From: an uncultured Faecalicatena sp.
GTDB taxonomy: Bacteria; Bacillota; Clostridia; Lachnospirales; Lachnospiraceae
Direction of reading: 5' to 3'
Length of the DNA stretch: 64,000 nt
Assembly: GCA_948468385.1 (NCBI GenBank)
Contig: CAOKHZ010000010.1
Span: 62,001 to 126,000 of the forward strand
Shown here in pieces: positions 53,943 through 61,736 of this stretch. The notes beneath the pieces were generated by a model. The model worked only from the letters and a program-made list of their open reading frames with translations. It ran no database searches and was not told the origin of the DNA. The position numbers and the translations under genes were made by a program. Numbering within the stretch: the stretch's first letter is position 1; the number at the start of each line of letters is the position of its first letter.

Positions 53943-55325
53943 TCAATACATCCAGCACAAGAAAAACAGCCCCATGTAAACCGCAGATATCGTGAAAACC
54001 ATCAAAGAGTACGGAAACACGTCTTTATATTTCACCCGAAAGGCTACAACAAGCGGCAACGCCCAAAACGGCTGCAGCAGGTTCGTCAACAAATCCCCAC
54101 AAGTAAACGCGTTTAGTACCCAGTTGACGGGAACTCCGAGCTGCAATGCCGCGGGCATGACGTAGGGCGCTTCCACCATGTATTGCGAGCCGCCCGACGG
54201 AACCAAAAAATTCAAAAGCGCCGTAAAAACAAAAATCAAAAAGGTAAACGTCCGCTTCGACGAGATGGATACAAACGCCTGTGTCAACACGCCCCCAAGC
54301 CCCGAATAGTTCAATATTCCAAACACGCCCGCATAAAACGGATATTGAAAAATTACCCCGCTCAAATTTTTGACCGCCCGACCAGTGGAAGCCAGTATGG
54401 AGTCCGGCGTGCCGTGAAATACCAGCGCCAGCATCAGGAACAGAAAATTGATGGCGTTAAAATTAAATTCTTCGGAAAAATTTCCAACCATTCTCACGCT
54501 ACAAATAACCAGGCCGATAATCCCCATCGACATCTGAAAAACTCGGGTATGATCCATCCGCCAGGCAAAAGAATGATTTTCCCCTAAAACGACATTTTCA
54601 TCCTCCGTCAAAAAATCTTTCTTTATTCGTGAAAGTTGTTCCTCGGAAATCGTATCCCTCAGTCTTGACATCAAAAACATAATCAAAACACAAACCGTAA
54701 CATAAATACACAAATTCATCAAGATAACCGGCATGGTCAGCATGGACTTTGTCAACGGGATCACTCCCACCACGTCCGCCATGAAATTATCCTTCGAAGC
54801 CATGACCAGGGGCGATCCCGCCGTCGGTCCCGCCTGAAGAATCAGCGCGCAATACCCTAGCGCCACCATAAAATGGTATGGCATTTTATTTCCTTTTTTA
54901 TCTTGCTCGACAATCAACGCCCTTCCCAGCAGCATGGCCGCCGCCATGGAAACCGCGAAGTGTAGATAACCAAGAAATCCAACGATCAGCCAATAAAAAA
55001 GCATAGCCTGCGTCGCACTTTTTGGTGCCTTGGCAATTTTTTGCATGAGCTTTTTGACGGGCTTGGAATCGCCCACTAAAAACCCGGTAAACATCAACAT
55101 GCAGATTTGGAAGCTGAACGTCAGCATGCTCCAAAAGCCGTCATACCAATTCTGCCCGATTGACATGGGCGTACTGTCCGTCAAAAATAATGCCATGACG
55201 ACGGATATGACCGTGATAAGCAACACCATCGAAAAGGAACTGGGAATATACTTATTACAAAATCCAGACAAGTTTTCCACAAACGATTGTTTTGTTTCTC
55301 TTGTTTTCACACTCACACACCCCAT
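53943..55325 (-). CDS. AtoE-type short-chain fatty acid transporter
   Basis: A 460-residue polytopic protein with about twelve segments. GFWSMLTFSFQICMLMFTGF, YLHFAVSMAAAMLLGRA and the late LVPSGGSQYMVEAPYVMPAA are typical of the TIGR00366/AtoE family, which imports or exports short-chain fatty acids. The exact start is uncertain: ATG 55325 lies before VKTRETKQSFVENLS, while ATG 55346 falls in a hairpin repeat. It is the fifth gene of the operon and lies 98 nt after the DASS gene, so it may move the acid product or substrate of the enzymes. Confidence 0.85.
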   Translation of the reverse strand: MGCVSVKTRETKQSFVENLSGFCNKYIPSSFSMVLLITVISVVMALFLTDSTPMSIGQNWYDGFWSMLTFSFQICMLMFTGFLVGDSKPVKKLMQKIAKAPKSATQAMLFYWLIVGFLGYLHFAVSMAAAMLLGRALIVEQDKKGNKMPYHFMVALGYCALILQAGPTAGSPLVMASKDNFMADVVGVIPLTKSMLTMPVILMNLCIYVTVCVLIMFLMSRLRDTISEEQLSRIKKDFLTEDENVVLGENHSFAWRMDHTRVFQMSMGIIGLVICSVRMVGNFSEEFNFNAINFLFLMLALVFHGTPDSILASTGRAVKNLSGVIFQYPFYAGVFGILNYSGLGGVLTQAFVSISSKRTFTFLIFVFTALLNFLVPSGGSQYMVEAPYVMPAALQLGVPVNWVLNAFTCGDLLTNLLQPFWALPLVVAFRVKYKDVFPYSLMVFTISAVYMGLFFLCWMY

Positions 55326-55329
55326 TCCA

Positions 55330-55400
55330 GAGTCTCGCCCTTTCATGCCCCGGCGCGCTTTACGCCGCAGGCATGAAACGCAGGGCTTTTTGACTTCAAA
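55330..55400. repeat. Diverged copy of the TCAAAAAGTCATGC hairpin family
   Basis: On the minus strand TCAAAAAGCCCTGCGTTTCA is followed by an inner CCTGCGGCG loop and GCATGAAAGGGCGAGACTC, giving a long imperfect stem. It lies between the two transporter genes and could lower expression of the last one. Confidence 0.55.
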
Positions 55401-55423
55401 AACCTTGTAACAACCACCAAGCG

Positions 55424-56848
55424 TCATCCCAATCCCGCCAACGAAACCAAAGGCATCATCAGGATTGCCGTGACCACCACCATAATGAGCGAGGGAACCC
55501 CGCCGCCCCGAAGTAAATCCGTCTCCGAATAGTAGCCGTCGCCGTAAGAATATAAGAAAATCGGTTCCGTATAAATCAACAGCATCGCCGCAGGCCCCCA
55601 AAACGCCGGAATCATGCAGAGCACGACCGGGTTCATGCCAACGAGGCCGGAAATCGTGTACATCAGCGGAATGAACAAGGATGCCACCGCCGCCGACGTC
55701 GGAATAAACGCCCGCAACACACATACCAATGCCGAAATAAGTATAAGTAACAAAAGTCCGTTCATGGCCGAGAACACTCCACCCGAAAAAACTGCCGTAA
55801 TGATATAGGCGAGTGCTCCGGTCGCCGTAAGCGCGCTGCTGACCGCGGGCGCCGTCCCCATCATCAGCACGATGTTAATGTTTGCCTCCGGTTTAAATTC
55901 TTCCCAGCTTAACACGTCGATACCAGGGAAAAACATCAAGGCCAGTCCAAGAATCGCCACGGTTCCCGTATTCAAAATCGAGATCCAGGTTCCGGCGAAC
56001 CATGCCGCAATCATCAGCACGATAATACACACCGCTTTCTTTTCCTTTGCCGTCAGGCTTCCCACCGACTTAAAATTAGACGATACGACTCCCATTTGCT
56101 CCTCTGTAAGCGGAGCCGCCTTGAAAGCGATTCCCAACCACACGCCGACCACGGCCAAGGCAATGATTCCGAAAGGTGCCGCAATGATCGTCCACTGCGC
56201 GAACGTGACCTCAGTGCCAAGCTGTGCCAGCAAATCCATGATAATGATATTTCCCGGCGTACCAGCAGGCGTGATGAACCCGCCAATTCCCGCCGCCACC
56301 GGGGCGGAAAGTCCCAAAGCCTTTCCCAACTTGTTCAGATCCGTCCCCTTTGCCTTCGAATCCGCGCCAAGCATGTCCAGCAATCCCTTGGAAAACGTAT
56401 AGAACATGATTGCCGTTGCCGTGGACGACATGAAGGAAGACACCAGTCCGGTGGCAAGGGTCATCAAAAGGATAATCGTACTCGTCTTTCCCTTTGACAA
56501 TTTCAGCATCAGGTTCGTGATACGCAACGGAATCGTGGAATTCTTCATTGCCGTGGTAATTCCAAACGAACCGAAAATAAAGAATACCGAAGACACGCTG
56601 AAATTGGCAATGGCGGTCTTAAAATCCATGACGCCCACAATCGGCATCAGGATGATGGCCAGACTTCCCACCAACGACATTGGCAGCACGTCAAGCATCC
56701 ACATTACGATTGCCGCCAGAAAAATCCCGATTGCCCCATACGCCTCGTGCGTCAGAGCGTTCTCGTCGCCCGGTATCAGGGCAAACACCACGACGAGGAC
56801 AACTGCCAGAACCGCCCCTATTATTTTTTTCTTGTCTATATTTTTCAT
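55424..56848 (-). CDS. DASS/SLC13-family organic anion transporter
   Basis: A 474-residue membrane protein with 11-13 segments. FMSSTATAIMFYTFSKGLLD and GFITPAGTPGNIIIMDLLAQLG are the paired SNT-like loops of divalent anion:Na+ symporters; a later RAFIPTSAAVASLFIPL is the matching second-half loop. The likely cargo is a carboxylic or sulfonic acid. GGAGGGGAGG lies just before ATG 56848, and the gap to the OB-fold gene is only 14 nt, so it belongs to the same operon. Confidence 0.9.
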   Translation of the reverse strand: MKNIDKKKIIGAVLAVVLVVVFALIPGDENALTHEAYGAIGIFLAAIVMWMLDVLPMSLVGSLAIILMPIVGVMDFKTAIANFSVSSVFFIFGSFGITTAMKNSTIPLRITNLMLKLSKGKTSTIILLMTLATGLVSSFMSSTATAIMFYTFSKGLLDMLGADSKAKGTDLNKLGKALGLSAPVAAGIGGFITPAGTPGNIIIMDLLAQLGTEVTFAQWTIIAAPFGIIALAVVGVWLGIAFKAAPLTEEQMGVVSSNFKSVGSLTAKEKKAVCIIVLMIAAWFAGTWISILNTGTVAILGLALMFFPGIDVLSWEEFKPEANINIVLMMGTAPAVSSALTATGALAYIITAVFSGGVFSAMNGLLLLILISALVCVLRAFIPTSAAVASLFIPLMYTISGLVGMNPVVLCMIPAFWGPAAMLLIYTEPIFLYSYGDGYYSETDLLRGGGVPSLIMVVVTAILMMPLVSLAGLG

Positions 56849-56862
56849 AATGCCTCCCCTCC

Positions 56863-57303
56863 TTATTCATCCACCACCACGAATTTGTAACCATACATCC
56901 ACGTGGAGTTGCTTTCTCTGTGAAGCTTCTTCGTCACCATTTCCACTCTCGCCCCCGGCACGATTTTTTCTATCGGGGTCTCGGTCACCTCCGCCAGCAC
57001 GCAAACCCCGTCATCCAATTGAATCACGGTCGAGACGCGGGGAATTCTCTCGCCATAACCAATGTGTACGCCCGTTGCCTGCCAGCAAATGTTCGCCTCC
57101 ACTATCATCCCCGTAAACGGATGGCGATACGGTTCCAAATCCCGGCTGTTACATTCCGCACACGCCGTCCTGCGCGGGAAATGAATCGCGCCGCAACTTT
57201 TACAGCGGGTTCCTTCTAATAAATAACGTCCCTTCCTCTCCCGCCAGCTTCTTGTCGCGCTGGCCGTTGTGTGACGGTAAATCTGTTCCTGAAATTGACT
57301 CAT
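56863..57303 (-). CDS. Zinc-ribbon OB-fold (DUF35) protein, PhlB-like
   Basis: A 146-residue protein. The N-terminal zinc ribbon has Cys34, Cys37, Cys48 and Cys51 (CKSCGAIHFPRRTACAEC). The rest is an OB fold (GVHIGYGERIPRVSTVIQLD, then VLAEVTETPIEKIVPGARVE). Such DUF35 proteins form the bridging subunit between a thiolase and an HMG-CoA-synthase-like partner in archaeal complexes and in PhlACB, and the size is as expected for PhlB. GAGAGGAAGG lies 8 nt before ATG 57303. It follows the thiolase gene by 33 nt. Confidence 0.88.
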   Translation of the reverse strand: MSQFQEQIYRHTTASATRSWRERKGRYLLEGTRCKSCGAIHFPRRTACAECNSRDLEPYRHPFTGMIVEANICWQATGVHIGYGERIPRVSTVIQLDDGVCVLAEVTETPIEKIVPGARVEMVTKKLHRESNSTWMYGYKFVVVDE

Positions 57304-57336
57304 GCCATACACCTTCCTCTCTATTATTATGAACTC

Positions 57337-58551
57337 TTATCGTTCGAACTCGTCGTTTGTCGTGACCGTGCAGGTCATGTGCGCGAACGCGCTTCCCGTG
57401 CATGCCGCCACCGCACACCTCGCGTCCTTTACCTGACGCTCTCCTGCTTCCCCTCGAAGCTGAATCACGTTTTCCACCACCTGGTTCAAGCCGTCCGCGC
57501 CCGACGCGTGCCCATAAGAAATCAAGCCGCCGCTCGTGTTTATCGGACACTTCCCGTCAATCGCGGCGTCGCCATTTAGGAAATGTCGGCCACCCTCTCC
57601 AAACTCCGTGATTCCAAGCGCGTCAATCTGCCAAAATGCCGCCCCCGTCAAATCATACACTTGGGCAAGGTCAATGTCCTTCGCCTCGATTTCCGCCATT
57701 TCATAAGCTTTCCTCGCCGCCGCAATCAAAGCCACCGACTGCCCGTAAGTCTCCTCCTTTACTAGCCCCTCCGGAAAGGCCGGACCCATGGGCGGCTCTC
57801 CGATTCTATGCGCGATATAATGCGAGGTCACTCCCAGACTGATTCCGTCAATATAAACCGGCTTATGAGGGTAGTTTTTTGCCTCGTCCGCCGCCACCAA
57901 AACGACCGCCGCACAGCCCTCGCCCATGATGGAAAAACAACTGCCACTGTGATTTAATGAGTCCCGATCCGGCATCGGCGTGCCATAAAGCGTCGCTTTC
58001 GGATTGCGCCGTCCATACCAGTGGCATTGATACGCCTGCGCGCCGTACGCCTCCCAGCCTTCATACCCATAATGCGACATGTAATAGTTACTCATCAATT
58101 CAAATCCGTCCCTATGCCGGAAGCCAAACACGTAATCGTATTCCGTGTCAAAGGAAATGTTGATGTTTTCCGTGTAACCGATATTGTCCCCCTCTTTGTC
58201 AAATCCCATGACCAACACTTTTTTATATTTCCCGGAGGCAATCATGTCCCATCCCGTATTCAAGGCGACAGAGCCGCCGGAACAATTCATTGAGTGAGGA
58301 AACACCGGTGCAGGCGCGATACCAAGCAAGTCGGCCACGCTGCCGCCAATCCCTCCCTGCTCGTTGACTCCCTCGCCGTGATAAGCAATGACCGCGCCGT
58401 CAATGTCCCTCGGTACCATCCCCGCGTCCTCGATTGCCTCATATGCCGCGTCACATACAATGTCCTTCCAGGTCTTCGTCGGGTAAATCCTTCCAGGCGC
58501 CGCCGTGGATCCAATTCCCACGATAGCCACTTTATGTTCGTATTTTGCCAT
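57337..58551 (-). CDS. SCP-x-type thiolase, PhlC-like catalytic subunit
   Basis: A 404-residue thiolase-fold protein. The nucleophile is Cys90 in FPHSMNCSGGSVAL. His58 (VIAYHGEG), His146 (FRHRDGF) and the C-terminal His348 in ISYGHASGADGLNQ complete a plausible active site. Thiolases of this kind work with a DUF35 protein. The arrangement with an inactive-looking ketosynthase and an OB protein is that of PhlACB, which moves acetyl groups to and from an aromatic carbon. GGAGGG lies before ATG 58551, 13 nt after the upstream gene. The acyl acceptor is unknown. Confidence 0.85.
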   Translation of the reverse strand: MAKYEHKVAIVGIGSTAAPGRIYPTKTWKDIVCDAAYEAIEDAGMVPRDIDGAVIAYHGEGVNEQGGIGGSVADLLGIAPAPVFPHSMNCSGGSVALNTGWDMIASGKYKKVLVMGFDKEGDNIGYTENINISFDTEYDYVFGFRHRDGFELMSNYYMSHYGYEGWEAYGAQAYQCHWYGRRNPKATLYGTPMPDRDSLNHSGSCFSIMGEGCAAVVLVAADEAKNYPHKPVYIDGISLGVTSHYIAHRIGEPPMGPAFPEGLVKEETYGQSVALIAAARKAYEMAEIEAKDIDLAQVYDLTGAAFWQIDALGITEFGEGGRHFLNGDAAIDGKCPINTSGGLISYGHASGADGLNQVVENVIQLRGEAGERQVKDARCAVAACTGSAFAHMTCTVTTNDEFER

Positions 58552-58564
58552 CTCTTTTCCCTCC

Positions 58565-59656
58565 TTACAGATATGCATTTAACGGATAATCATGACGGAG
58601 GTACTTGAACTCCATCTTCATCGCTTGTTTGTAATCCACCATCCGCTTGCGTAAAATATGTTCATCAACCGTTTTCACTTTTGCGCGCGCGTTTTCAATC
58701 TCCTCCGTCACGGTCAGCACGAACACGTCCGCGCCCGCTCCGTACCCGTACCCCGCGAGAAAGATTTTATCGTTCGCGCATGCCTGGTCGAACACCTTGG
58801 ACAATCCAATGAGCGGGGACGCCGAACCCGTGTCCCCCACGTAATCCGCAATAATTGAAGGCGCGTACTGACTCTTAGTAAAGCCAAGAAGCTTTGCCTG
58901 GTGACGGACAAATCCCGGTGTCGTCTGTTGGAACACGGCATATTTAAAATCAGATGGTTGATACCCCGTCTTTTTAAATAATGCTTCCGCCGCACCCAGC
59001 ATATGCGCATCAATCCCCACCTCGTTTTTGGCAGTCCCAAGCAGCATGCCCGTCCTCAAATAACGCTCGCCCTCCACGCGGAACCCATCGGACAAGTCGC
59101 TCGAATACGATTCCATCGCGTCCACCGTGGCCAGTACCTTGTCCGTGCCAAGCACCAACGCTCCGGCTCCCGCGCCGGCATAAGGCTCCACCAAATCGCC
59201 CGGCGCCGTGTGACGGTTAATCGTGTCCGCCCCGATTGCCAGTGCCCGGCTGGCCAGTCCGGCCTTCACCATTGCATATGCGTTCAACAAGGCGGCCATG
59301 CCAGACTTCATGGAAAACTGCAGGTCGCAACATTTCGTTCGATAAGGAAGTCCCAACGCCTCGAGCACCATCGTACTTGACGGTCTTGAATCATATGGGT
59401 TCGTACACGTCCCATAATATAACGCGTCCACGCCTCCCGCGTCAGGAACCCTGCGAAACGCCTCCCGCGCCGCCGCGATTGCCAGCGTGTTCGCGTCCTC
59501 GTCCGTGTCAAGGACTCCGCGTTCCAATACGCCTTGGGATTTTTTTATCGTATCGATAGGACTATTCATCCACAGTTCGACAATCTCCTCCACGGCCAGC
59601 CGGTGATACGGCAATTCCACGCCATAGCTTACAATTCCTACTTGCTTCTCATTCAT
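58565..59656 (-). CDS. HMG-CoA-synthase-like protein (PhlA-like) lacking the catalytic Cys and His
   Basis: A 363-residue KAS III/HMG-CoA synthase fold. The start (QVGIVSYGVELPYHRLAVEE) and GTCTNPYDSRPSST are like archaeal HMG-CoA synthase. Where that enzyme has the nucleophile in DLEFACKAG, this protein reads DLQFSMKSG (Met116). The FHQ histidine appears as FQQ in YAVFQQTTPGFVRHQA. So condensation chemistry is unlikely here and a structural role in a complex is more probable, as for PhlA. AAGGAGA precedes ATG 59656. First gene of the operon. Confidence 0.82.
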   Translation of the reverse strand: MNEKQVGIVSYGVELPYHRLAVEEIVELWMNSPIDTIKKSQGVLERGVLDTDEDANTLAIAAAREAFRRVPDAGGVDALYYGTCTNPYDSRPSSTMVLEALGLPYRTKCCDLQFSMKSGMAALLNAYAMVKAGLASRALAIGADTINRHTAPGDLVEPYAGAGAGALVLGTDKVLATVDAMESYSSDLSDGFRVEGERYLRTGMLLGTAKNEVGIDAHMLGAAEALFKKTGYQPSDFKYAVFQQTTPGFVRHQAKLLGFTKSQYAPSIIADYVGDTGSASPLIGLSKVFDQACANDKIFLAGYGYGAGADVFVLTVTEEIENARAKVKTVDEHILRKRMVDYKQAMKMEFKYLRHDYPLNAYL

Positions 59657-59776
59657 CACCCATGTCTCCTTCTTTTTTATTCCCGCAGGCAACGAGCCAA
59701 AGTCATGCTTTCACGCCTTTGTCCACCTTCAGCGGGTCATTTTCCTTGCAAAAGCACTTTTGTTCGGTATGCAAAA

Positions 59777-59829
59777 CGTTTTATGTATATCGTTTTATAT
59801 ATAGTACAATTTCACATCCCAAAAGTCAA
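59777..59829 (-). promoter_or_regulatory. Operon promoter with two overlapping IclR-type operator copies
   Basis: Minus strand TTGACT (59824-59829), 17-nt spacer, TACTAT (59801-59806). CGTTTTATATATAG (59791-59804) covers the -10 box and CGTTTTATGTATA (59777-59789) covers the start region. A protein bound there would block transcription. Confidence 0.65.
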
Positions 59830-59869
59830 TATCCAAGATTTTTTTCAGCCATTTGCCCCATTTTCCCTA

Positions 59870-59914
59870 TTGTATTTTGTGCAAATCGTGTTATACTGTT
59901 TTCTATATAAAACG
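59870..59914 (+). promoter_or_regulatory. Promoter of the IclR gene with an inverted operator copy
   Basis: TTGTAT (59870-59875), 16-nt spacer, TATACT (59892-59897). CTATATAAAACG (59903-59914), the reverse complement of the motif at 59791, lies on the likely start point, which suggests autoregulation. Confidence 0.6.
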
Positions 59915-59970
59915 AAAATTACATCAGAACATGGTATTCAAAAACATCACACGAAAGGCTGGGACTAAAA

Positions 59971-60753
59971 ATGAATTCAGACATAAAACTCGTTCCTGCG
60001 GCAGACAAGACATTGAAAATAATCGAACATATGGCAAAACATATAAAAGAGGGCTGCGGCGTGACGGAAATTGCCAACGCCTTACATTATAACAAGGGAA
60101 CCGTACACCCCATCCTGCAAACCTTGATTTCCAACGGCTGGGTGGAACGAGACCTTCCCGGGAAATATTATCTGACAAGCAAATTGTCCTACCTCGGCTC
60201 CCAAATCGAACTGGAAAACAAGTTGACCAGCGATTTTTTGCTGGTCGCAAACGAGATGGAACACGAATGTGGGGAATTAATCAACCTGCACTTATTAAAG
60301 AGCATGACGCACGTCGTCCTCGCGTCAAAAGTCGTGTCCTCCGTACACACCATACGTGTCGACTTCCCACTCGGGGCGACCATCCCCGTCATCGCGTCCA
60401 GTGCCGGGAAATGCCTGATATGCGAATTTGAAGACCTTTCCCTGCGCCGCATCTTTCAAGAATGCCACGCCCGTTACACGGACACGACCATCATGGAAGA
60501 AGATGCTTTTATAAAGGAAATCCATCAAGTCAAAGAACAAGGCTACGCCCTCAACAAAGGCGAATACGAGGACGGGGTGTGCAGTATCGCCGTCCCCGTC
60601 AGAAATGGCAACGGAAACATTACCGCCTCCATGAACATCGTCGTCCCCGAAACCAGATTCTCAAACGGACGGCAAAAAGAACTGCTGGCCTTGTTGCTGG
60701 AAAAGGCCGCATACCTTTCGTCACTAAGGGGATACCGGGCGAAAGAAGAATAA
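59971..60753 (+). CDS. IclR-family transcriptional regulator
   Basis: A 260-residue regulator. Residues 10-70 are the winged helix-turn-helix (AADKTLKIIEHMAKHIKEGC, then TVHPILQTLISNGWVERD). The rest is the IclR ligand-binding domain (IPVIASSAGKCLICEFEDL, VKEQGYALNKGEYEDGVCSI). Many IclR proteins sense aromatic or small organic acids. It is divergent from the five-gene operon, and motif copies on both promoters point to it as the repressor or activator. Ribosome site is weak (AAAGG). Confidence 0.92.
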   Translation: MNSDIKLVPAADKTLKIIEHMAKHIKEGCGVTEIANALHYNKGTVHPILQTLISNGWVERDLPGKYYLTSKLSYLGSQIELENKLTSDFLLVANEMEHECGELINLHLLKSMTHVVLASKVVSSVHTIRVDFPLGATIPVIASSAGKCLICEFEDLSLRRIFQECHARYTDTTIMEEDAFIKEIHQVKEQGYALNKGEYEDGVCSIAVPVRNGNGNITASMNIVVPETRFSNGRQKELLALLLEKAAYLSSLRGYRAKEE

Positions 60754-60885
60754 AGAGTCCGGCAAGCCGGACTCTCGCGCCGGAGCGCGGCTGCGTCAGC
60801 AGCCACTTTCCTTATGCGCGAAGTGCGCATCCCCTGGAGGGTTTTGCTTTATAGGGAACGAAGTTTCCTATAAAGTAAGAAAAAG
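60750..60885. repeat. Full copy of the 130-bp multi-hairpin element
   Basis: Begins at the IclR stop codon: GAGTCCGGC-AA-GCCGGACTC, GCGGCTGC-GTCA-GCAGCC, GCGC-GAAGT-GCGC, then TGCTTTATAGGGAA / TTTCCTATAAAGTA. Compared with 23175-23305 the last stem differs on both arms so that pairing is kept. Confidence 0.8.
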
Positions 60886-60931
60886 AGGCTGACAAAAATG
60901 CCGCCCCTTTTTCTATTCTCATAACGTCTCT

Positions 60932-61141
60932 TCATTTTCCTTGCGTCATCCATGACTCCACGAGTTGTTTCACTTCTGCCACACTAAGGTTGGCGCATTC
61001 CGCGATTTCCTCAATCGTCAACTTGCCCATCTTTACCAAGCCCTCTATCACTTCTCTCTTTCCTTCATTTCTTCCCTCATTTCTTCCACTGTTCAAAATT
61101 CTCCTCGCTTCCGTTTCAATCAATGCCCCGCCCATATACAT
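60932..61141 (-). CDS. Short Rpn/PD-(D/E)XK-transposase-tail-like protein
   Basis: A 69-residue protein (MGGALIETEARRILNSGRNE, then GLVKMGKLTIEEIAECANLS). Short proteins of this form match the C-terminal tail of Rpn-type recombination-promoting nuclease/transposase proteins and are common as stand-alone ORFs in Clostridia. It may be a remnant of a longer gene or an internally started product. AAGGA lies near ATG 61141. Confidence 0.5.
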   Translation of the reverse strand: MYMGGALIETEARRILNSGRNEGRNEGKREVIEGLVKMGKLTIEEIAECANLSVAEVKQLVESWMTQGK

Positions 61142-61239
61142 TGCTCATCCTTATTTCTCCCTTCCATGATACCATTACCCTTCCACAAATTCAAGCTTAC
61201 CGATAATTTTTCGCAATTTCACCATCTTCTTGGCGAAAC

Positions 61240-61494
61240 TCACTCCCCTTTCTCCTCCACCGCCTGAAACACCAGCAATTCCTCCACGCTACATCCCAGC
61301 AACCTGCCAATTGCCACCATGTTGTCCAGCGAGGGCAGAGTCCTCCCCTTATACCAATCGTATATGGTCTGCGTGGAACCGATGCGCAAAATCTGCTGAA
61401 CCTCCTTCGGTGAAAGGTTCCTCTCCCGTAACATGTCCCGTAAATGTTCCCCCGTCCGCCTCAAATCGATTACCGGAAATTGAAAATTATGCAT
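61240..61494 (-). CDS. XRE-family helix-turn-helix regulator
   Basis: An 84-residue protein with a Cro/C1-type helix-turn-helix in its middle (LRDMLRERNLSPKEVQQILR, then TIYDWYKGRTLPSLDNMVAI). GGGGGTC lies 5 nt before ATG 61494. It lies between the tape-measure gene and host genes, so it could be a phage-element regulator or a host gene beside it. Confidence 0.8.
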   Translation of the reverse strand: MHNFQFPVIDLRRTGEHLRDMLRERNLSPKEVQQILRIGSTQTIYDWYKGRTLPSLDNMVAIGRLLGCSVEELLVFQAVEEKGE

Positions 61495-61736
61495 GGTATG
61501 ACCCCCTTTGTTATAAGCACTCGTTTTTTATCTGTCATCTACATTTTAATCCTTTCCGCACCCCTTGTCATTGAATTCAAAATTCAAAAGGTCGATTTTT
61601 GTCTGTTTTTCCCCCGTTTTTCCGTGCCTTTTTCCCGAAAATCTGCCCCGTTTGGCTCATTTTTCACCGTTTGCACGTATTTTTAGTATCATTTAAGTAT
61701 CAAGAAGCCAAGTAACTACAAGTCATGTAACGCTTA
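61495..61736. other. 240-bp intergenic region at the phage-element edge
   Basis: No gene seen. Pyrimidine-rich (TTTTTCCCCCGTTTTTCCG) with two short AAGTATCA repeats near 61688-61700. It may contain an element boundary, but no second att copy is in view. Confidence 0.35.

Noticed and set aside
55326-55724. N-terminal extension of the AtoE-type gene by about 130 residues
   Set aside because: The extension is antisense-like Gly/Asp/Arg-rich text overlapping the end of the DASS gene in another frame, with no ribosome site.
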